Source: Apostichopus japonicus (lineage: Eukaryota; Echinodermata; Holothuroidea; Aspidochirotida; Stichopodidae). From it: 64,000 bases of DNA. Below, in pieces: positions 57,301 through 64,000 of the stretch (the first letter of the stretch is position 1; each line of letters begins with the position of its first letter). Below the pieces are notes generated by a model. The model saw only the letters and a program-made list of their open reading frames with translations, was not told the DNA's origin and made no database searches. The translations under genes were made by a program, and so were the position numbers. The stretch is taken from contig NC_092582.1 of the NCBI RefSeq assembly GCF_037975245.1, forward strand, positions 21,726,577-21,790,576, in the 5' to 3' direction.

Positions 57301-60300
57301 AGTACAATATGTGGTGATAAAAGCATATCTTTACAAAATACAACCTTTTAAATTATGGTTGTCAAAAGATAACTGTTGCTTTGCTGAAATGGCAAAAGTG
57401 CATTGCCTTTGTGGAACAGTTTATCGATGAGGAAAACAATAATAAAATGGCAAACTTGTGAAAGGAAACAATAAAAGTTTGTTACTAAAGGATGTAAAAA
57501 ATGCAGGAAGTGTAAATCATATAATTTCCTCTACAAAGATTACTCTTGCATAGTTAGGTTTGAAGTTTTCCTCCAAAAACAAATCTAGATGAATCAGGTC
57601 AAAACCAGCTTTAAGATAATTTTGTAACATCTGTGGCATCTTTCAGTAATTTTTTTCTTTGTAGATATCCTTTTAAAAGCATCTGTTCAAAGTTGCTATA
57701 TTTAACTACAATAAGATGCTGTAACTGTACAACTCCTTCAGTGTTAAGTGTAATTGGTCCTACGTTTGTGGGATAAACCAAAACATTTGATGATTTTTTT
57801 TTTTAGGTTTAAAATTATGATATAAGCTTATAAACATGTCATTTTGACTTATTATGTCCTGTGACTCCTGTACACACCTAATGGAACTCTTTTGTCCTGA
57901 GATATGTGTCAGCATTTGTAGGACAATACACTTTGGTTTTCACATACATATGGGCTATATAATTGTCTGCACAAGAATCATTTTAGGCAATGTTAATTAA
58001 CATACTGATACTGTATATCTCTGTCTGTGGTGGAAAATACCAAAGTAAGGAAAACAATCAACTGCGTGAATTACAAATCTATCTTGGTTGCTACAAAAAT
58101 TATTTCAAGTAACCCTCCTCTTCACTACAAGTTTGTAAACACAGCACACCAATTTGATGATCTCAATGCTAAAAGATCAAACCATGCCATGGAGGGGTAG
58201 TACAGTACTATACTGTGACCCATTGAGAGGAAAACCTATGAGGGTAAAGGTCAAATCTGACTCATCCTACTTGACCTGAGTTAGACCTACAGCACTGTAT
58301 ATAGTATTGCTGAGGATGCTCAACTAACAGCAAAAATATATATAAACAAAATATAGAAACTCCTTTCAAGTTTAGTCATCAATAACAACAGTAGACAAAG
58401 TAAAGGACTGTTCTTCAATCTGTTTTTGCTGAACAAAATACTGGTGGTATACAAAGACATTGCCTGGGGGTTAAGCTGCTCAATGTTTTCTACTTTTCAA
58501 GGTCAAATGCAAACTACCAGTTGGCACCTGAGGTGCAGGTATCCTATATAATGCACAGACTATGTGAAACATCCAGATCTGTATTCTAGTAATATGACTA
58601 AATGCAACAGGCAAAGGGACTACAGGTATAAACTTTAAAACAGTAGTTTTGTTTGTTTGCCAATTCTGTCAAACCAATATCATATATTTTTTAACTAAAT
58701 AAACTGTGTAGGATAGGAGTTGTTTTCAGTATTTAAAGATATACAAACTTCAGAAACTGAAATTGCTAGGAAAAACTTCATACTTGAAATAACAAACTGT
58801 AACCTACCTTCCTTCACAACTATGTTATCCTGCTGGTTTCCTGTTGCTATAATAATCCTACACTATCCAAAAATAATAATAATGTCCTCATGAACTTCTT
58901 GACTGTGTTGGCACTCCTTTCATCAATTTGGCCAAACCTCCTGACTCATTTACCAGCATCCTGTTCTGGTCACATGGTTTGCACACAAATCTGTGAATGC
59001 AAGTATTGAGACCAGATTAGCAGTGTAGATCTATGCAATGTACACACTATAAACATATACAGCAGGCCTACAGTACAACCCGGGCTTAAATCAAACCATG
59101 ATGTTTCTCAGAGTAATATGTTTAACATTTAGCAGTTTTCTTTGCAATTTTTCCTATTGCATAACATGTAATCCCACAATTCTTCTGAAAGATTGCCTAA
59201 TCATGGGCTGGGAATGACGAGAGGGGGAACAGGAAAGGCCCACATTCCTCCTCAATAGAAAATGTGAATGACAAAGTTTAAATAAAAATACAATAGTTCA
59301 CAAGCATCTATTCACTAACACATGAGAACTTTATAGGGATCAAACACACCTGTGACCTTGTGTTTACATATATTCGATCAATACCAAGGCCTGGTAAATT
59401 AGACACTACTTTATTGCAACGGTTCGTTGCACAGCGCTGCACTCCCTCCTAATGAATACAAGTATGCTGTACTTAAATATCATGTAGCATGGTAGCTATA
59501 TATTGATCGAAGATCACACAGGTGAAACAAATTTCATAAACTTTAATAGTGTAGTACTGTTATAACTTCATGCCTCTTTATTTATTTCTCTAATTCTATA
59601 TCAAGTATGGTGTAAATTAGTACATGACACAACCTGATATAAAGTACCCTCGATTCCTTGTCACCCCTCACCTATCCCTATCACCCTCTCTTCACTCCCT
59701 TTGCAGACCCTACCAATCTGACTTAAACATTAATACTACATACAGCTGCAGCACTGTTTTCATTTCAAAATTTACAACACAAAGTGTAGTCCTACCATGG
59801 ATACAATGCAAGCTGCTATATATGGCTGAATTATATATAAGGCCAAACTGTTTACACATGTGATGACAACAAGTGCTGCATGCGATCTATTGTTACTCAT
59901 GCATAATTTATGAGTTTGTCCATGGAGAGAGAGCTCAGCCAGCTGATCATACAGATATCACATATCTCTAGCTCATACTTTATTTGATTTGGCTTCTAAT
60001 TTCAAGGTAAGGTAATATTTATTGCACTAGGTAATGAATATCTGCCTGGTCCTGTAATATTGACATTTCCATGTAAACAGCTATGTACATTAATCTTGAA
60101 CATGGAACATAAAAGTAAAGCTTTAGTACTGTTCCATGGAGATATATGCTAACCTGAGACAGGGAATACTCGTGTGAATTCTGAGATCACATCTAGTTAC
60201 AGTGCTGGCATGAGAGACTGAGCATGTCTATAACATCACTACCAGTCCAAGCCTAATAAGATACCATAGTTAAATACTTTAAGTGGCAATTCATTTTTGT

Positions 60301-63300
60301 GCTGGTTTATGAAAGTTGTAGTAAACCATAGCATATCCTGCCTCTGCAACCAGCACCTGACTGTGGACTAGTACTCTCAATAATCCATTTTAAGCTCTCT
60401 GTAATTTAAGCAGGGCAATTTTAATTCGGAACCTGGATGGAATAGTGAGGTACTGTGTTCACACAATTCACTTTGCAGTTTTGTACAGGGTTGCAGAACT
60501 TAAGACTTGAATAAAAAAGATTTGTTAGGTTGACTTGGACATTGACAGGACATTCCAAGGGAAGGATAATAGAGCTTCTGCGTTCTACTGAACTATCCAG
60601 CCCTTAGTTGGTGATAAACACTACTGTATATACTATATAACCACTTCCATTGTAAGAGAGATAAAGATAGGAAGCAACAAGGGATGGATAGGGATTATAG
60701 GTCCTGTGCTATAAAAAAACGGAGCTATCCAACTGTTATTTTTTGGTGATCCATGGTTGAGGACTTGAGGTGGATAGGAAAGTAGGAATCAGGATATCCT
60801 GCTTCCACAGTCATCAACAGTTCATAGCTTGGGCCAGGATATATATACATTTCCAAATGGTATAATAATATGGAAATCATGTTCTAGTATAGATCGATGT
60901 GAATGAACTTTGGTGTAGTAGTCACGTTCTTCATGAATTTCAATTTGCTAAACTGACCCCTATATCTGTATAATCTGGGTCAAAACGTGCCAATTAACAT
61001 CAACGATGCAGATGGCATTGTCCTTACGATTAAACCTTTTTCGGGTAGTAGCGACCTAGCTGGTAAAAGACCGGCTTTGGATTGAGCATATCATGACAGT
61101 CACTTATGATAGCTGAGGAAATTAGCTAAAGCTGATATCCTGGCAATCATGACACGTTCCAGTCCTAAAAACTGGAAATGGCTTGTTCGAGTTTTGTGAA
61201 TCTAATCATCATTTTCCTTCCTCTTACAGCCGAAGGTTTATAAATATCGTTTTTAGATATCTTGCAGGAATGTATGTACCAGGTAAGTTATATCATTACT
61301 CATATCAGAACTTTCCTGTTCACAAACAGAACAATGGTCTAGCTCGTGTTTCTCGATCAAAAGTGACCAAGAAGTAATATTGTACACGAAATTACATTTT
61401 CCATTCAATGCCAGTTGCAAAAGTGTTTTAACTTGCAAGTTACAGCGTATCTGAAGAGTAAAGTCTATTCAAAGAGAACATCTATAAATAGCATGCTGGA
61501 AACATTAGAATAGTATTAAGTCTGTAAACTAGAAGCTGTGAATAACAAAGTGGTAGTCATTAGTCAACCACTTTGTCAGAATACCAATGACATTCACTGG
61601 ACGGACTTTACAGGCAATTATTGGCCTACTGGATAAAGTGATGCATTTCAGCATTCATCATAATTGCCCACAACTTCATTACTGAACCACAGCGAATGTG
61701 AACAAACTCAAACTCGAAAAAACACAAAAACAAAAATATAGTGATGAATAAGATTGAACTAGATTTCTCAAGTTTAAGCAGCACTTTCCATGGAGGTTTA
61801 CTACAGTATTACACAATCAATCAAATATATAGCAAAATATAACAGACTGCCAGTATGTGTAAATTCATGGCATTACTTTGCTCTCTTGTTAAAAGTTATT
61901 TATAGCCATTTCATAACCGCTTAATATGATAGCTTTGTCCTTGCAGTTAAGGGGAAGTTATAAACATACCTTTCTTCCTGGAACAGTTACAGGATGACAA
62001 AGAGCTTTTTACAGAAGAAAAGCTAATTAAAACTTAATTAATCAATAGAAAAACAATACACTTTACAACTTCCTGGGTTGTGTATTCAGAAATGTTGATA
62101 CAAGTTTTACCTATGTCTACTCTATTGCACTTTTCAATCCTATAAATTTGAACTTTGAACTTTGCATCTCTGTTGACACCAGTTCCTGGTCAACGTCTAC
62201 TACTCCGATATCAAACTCAACACTAACAAATACATCTGAGAGTATTGCTAACAGTCCCATTTCAGTGAACACATCTATGATGTAACTGGTAGTGCAATTC
62301 AACTCTGACCTACTGTACAATCTAGTTTACATGTAAATAATTTCAGTGTTGCAAAAGTTTCAGACATGATATGAATTAAGCACAGCTTTTGGATAATGAA
62401 CAAATTTTCTGAAATAATTTTTTGCTGTGAGAGTGTTTTGGCATGTTATGCACGAGAACCTCTGAAATTGAAATACCCTCCAGGGCTACTGAAAAGCAGC
62501 AAAACAATTAATAATTTATGAATCCTAATTTTGCAAAATACAATGGCTTCTATCTATGATCATCACATGAAATGTCAGAAATATTTTGTGATGTATTTTG
62601 ATGCAAAGGCCTTACATTTTATGTGCACAGTTCCGTTATGCTGGGTACAAACAATTTAAGCAAGTGCTTATAGTAAGGCCGTCTGGAAGCAAATTTCAAT
62701 AGTGTTATTTTGTCTATATATGGGAATGGAAGACATGACAATGTTAAAAATTTTGTCAGGGGCATTCTCAAATTATTTCTGGGCTACTACAATCTCAGGA
62801 CAAAAAGCCAGACGGGCTACTAGTACGTTGAAAAAAAAATTGTCTGGCACTGGTACTAATTTGCAGGAAATAATTTGGCTCACTTTTGTGTAGCAGTTCT
62901 AGGGCTTATTAGTTATTTTCCTGTAAACATTGAAAATAGTAAACCATGGTTATGTGGCAACCTGCTATGTATCTTTGAATTTGAATACCAAATATTTTCC
63001 ATTTTGTAGAGCAAATATCTATACAATGCCAGATAAATTATTCACTGATTTGTTATTAGGCTAATATGTCAAAACTAACTTTCCACCTTCATACAAATAT
63101 ATATGGACATCTGTACCAAAGATATAAAGGTGAGTACAATGATATATGTATGAAACAGAAATTTCATCATGACAGGATAATATGTAATTTGAGGTATCGG
63201 CAGAAATCCAGTTTGTGATCTGTGTGCTCCCAACATAATCAATACAAAGTAATGCATATATGCCAAAAATGACTTGACTACATGTATAAGAGGGCTATCA

Positions 63301-63936
63301 CGGTAACAAGTGATCGTCAACACGAAACCACTGTTGTCCATTTCAACATGAAATGTTAGAATGGTCAATGTCTCAAAATGCACCAAACATTCAACAGGCT
63401 CTTGTCATAAGTAGTAGGCCAACATTAGTATGTGAAATGCTGAACAGTAACCTTAGAAACATCCTCTACTCTAAAAGACCTATGGTTAGGCTTTGGCCTA
63501 TCCAAGGACTACTGTTATTGTTAAGTTCACTCTAATCTAATGACAGGAATGAATGTTCGGAATCGATAACCCAGCATTCCACTTTTATGTCTACTGCTCA
63601 CACAGATCTATTGATATATGTATGACTTGCCCCCGTAAGTCCTTCAGTTCACACTTTACTCTTCCAATATTGACATAGGCCTAGGAGTAGGCAGTAACAC
63701 TACAGTCATACGCCTAATGTACATAACATTGGCCTGGATGAAAAGTGTCGGCTGGTCCATCAAGTCCTAGCCTGTTAGCGTTACATCCAAGGTTTACCTT
63801 AGATCTCCAGACTTCACAGTAGTCTGCCAGAGTACGCGGCAGATTCAACTAAAATTTGATTTAGGCTACTATGAAATGAGAAAGCAGGATGGCAAAACAA
63901 GGTTATTTGGACACACTATCAGCCTTATAACTTACC
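54317..63936. other. Intron or upstream region, no coding exon seen
   Basis: 9.6 kb of AT-rich DNA between the candidate leader donor and the first coding exon. ORFs are short and random-looking, and no conserved protein is recognisable on either strand. The only distinctive feature is the 37-bp DIRS-end fragment at 56774-56846. A C-rich tract lies near 55207-55220. Promoter elements cannot be placed with confidence. Confidence 0.6.
56774..56846 (+). mobile_element. 37-bp DIRS terminus between 18-bp direct repeats
   Basis: Bases 56792-56828 match the DIRS right end (GTTGTGAGGAGACAGGTAAG and on through GCGAAGTAAAT) with a single difference. They are flanked on both sides by the identical 18-mer ACATATTTGTAGGAATAT (56774-56791 and 56829-56846). 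It looks like a tiny insertion with target duplication, or a remnant of a larger insertion reduced to one terminus. Confidence 0.85.
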
Positions 63937-64000
63937 TAGCTGCATTGGATTCAGGTAGTCCAAAAAATGACCAGCTTCGAGAGATTGGTCCTTCGGTAAA
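63937..64000 (-). other. Possible upstream leader exon end with strong donor
   Basis: On the minus strand the last 64 bases run into CAGCTAG followed by GTAAGTTA, a near-consensus 5' splice site. The first coding exon at 54316 has its own acceptor, so an upstream leader exon is required. This is the best-looking donor noticed in the upstream stretch. If joined to 54316, an ATG near the donor would open a short out-of-frame upstream ORF ahead of the NOS1AP start. Transcription is not shown by the sequence. Confidence 0.3.

Overview
The window is animal genomic DNA, not bacterial. It is AT-rich, has no dense ORFs, and is almost entirely intronic and repetitive. Seven phase-compatible exons on the minus strand spell out the N-terminus and whole PTB domain of a NOS1AP (CAPON) orthologue. 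The amino-acid identity to vertebrate NOS1AP is clear, but the exon after the PTB domain has no obvious vertebrate counterpart. The repeats (a full DIRS element, hAT-type MITEs, a tRNA-derived SINE) and the composition suggest an invertebrate deuterostome such as an echinoderm. That assignment is an inference; no species is claimed. Layout, in gene direction (high to low coordinates): a possible leader exon lies at the very end of the window (63937-64000), then the first coding exon (start codon at 54289) and exons at 37511-37582, 22199-22294, 16767-16819, 15200-15308, 3232-3388 and 1380-1486. They give 235 codons in one frame (coding lengths 111, 72, 96, 53, 109, 157 and 107). The gene continues past base 1, so the C-terminal half is outside the window. 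The introns are large (1.5 to 16.6 kb) and hold all the other features. Intron 2 holds an intact, full-length DIRS-type tyrosine-recombinase retrotransposon (about 22455-28998) on the same strand as the gene and only about 160 bp upstream of exon 3. It carries a gag-like ORF, an RT/RNase H/methyltransferase-like ORF and a tyrosine recombinase ORF, plus inverted terminal repeats and the internal complementary region that defines DIRS. It is much richer in GC and CpG than the host DNA. Four hAT-type non-autonomous elements with 8-bp target duplications (838-1187, 21530-21954, 30112-31544, 39609-39972), one long-TIR foldback element (19260-19830), two copies of one tRNA-derived SINE and a 37-bp DIRS-end fragment between 18-bp direct repeats are also present. 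Tandem repeats include a nine-copy 89-bp satellite with a three-unit higher-order pattern (10023-10829), dispersed arrays of a repeat of about 147 bp carrying perfect nuclear-receptor DR1-like sites (around 7.9, 44.6 and 53.5 kb), a four-copy 149-bp repeat (about 45.9-46.4 kb) and several homopolymer tracts. No rRNA, CRISPR or prokaryotic operon is present.
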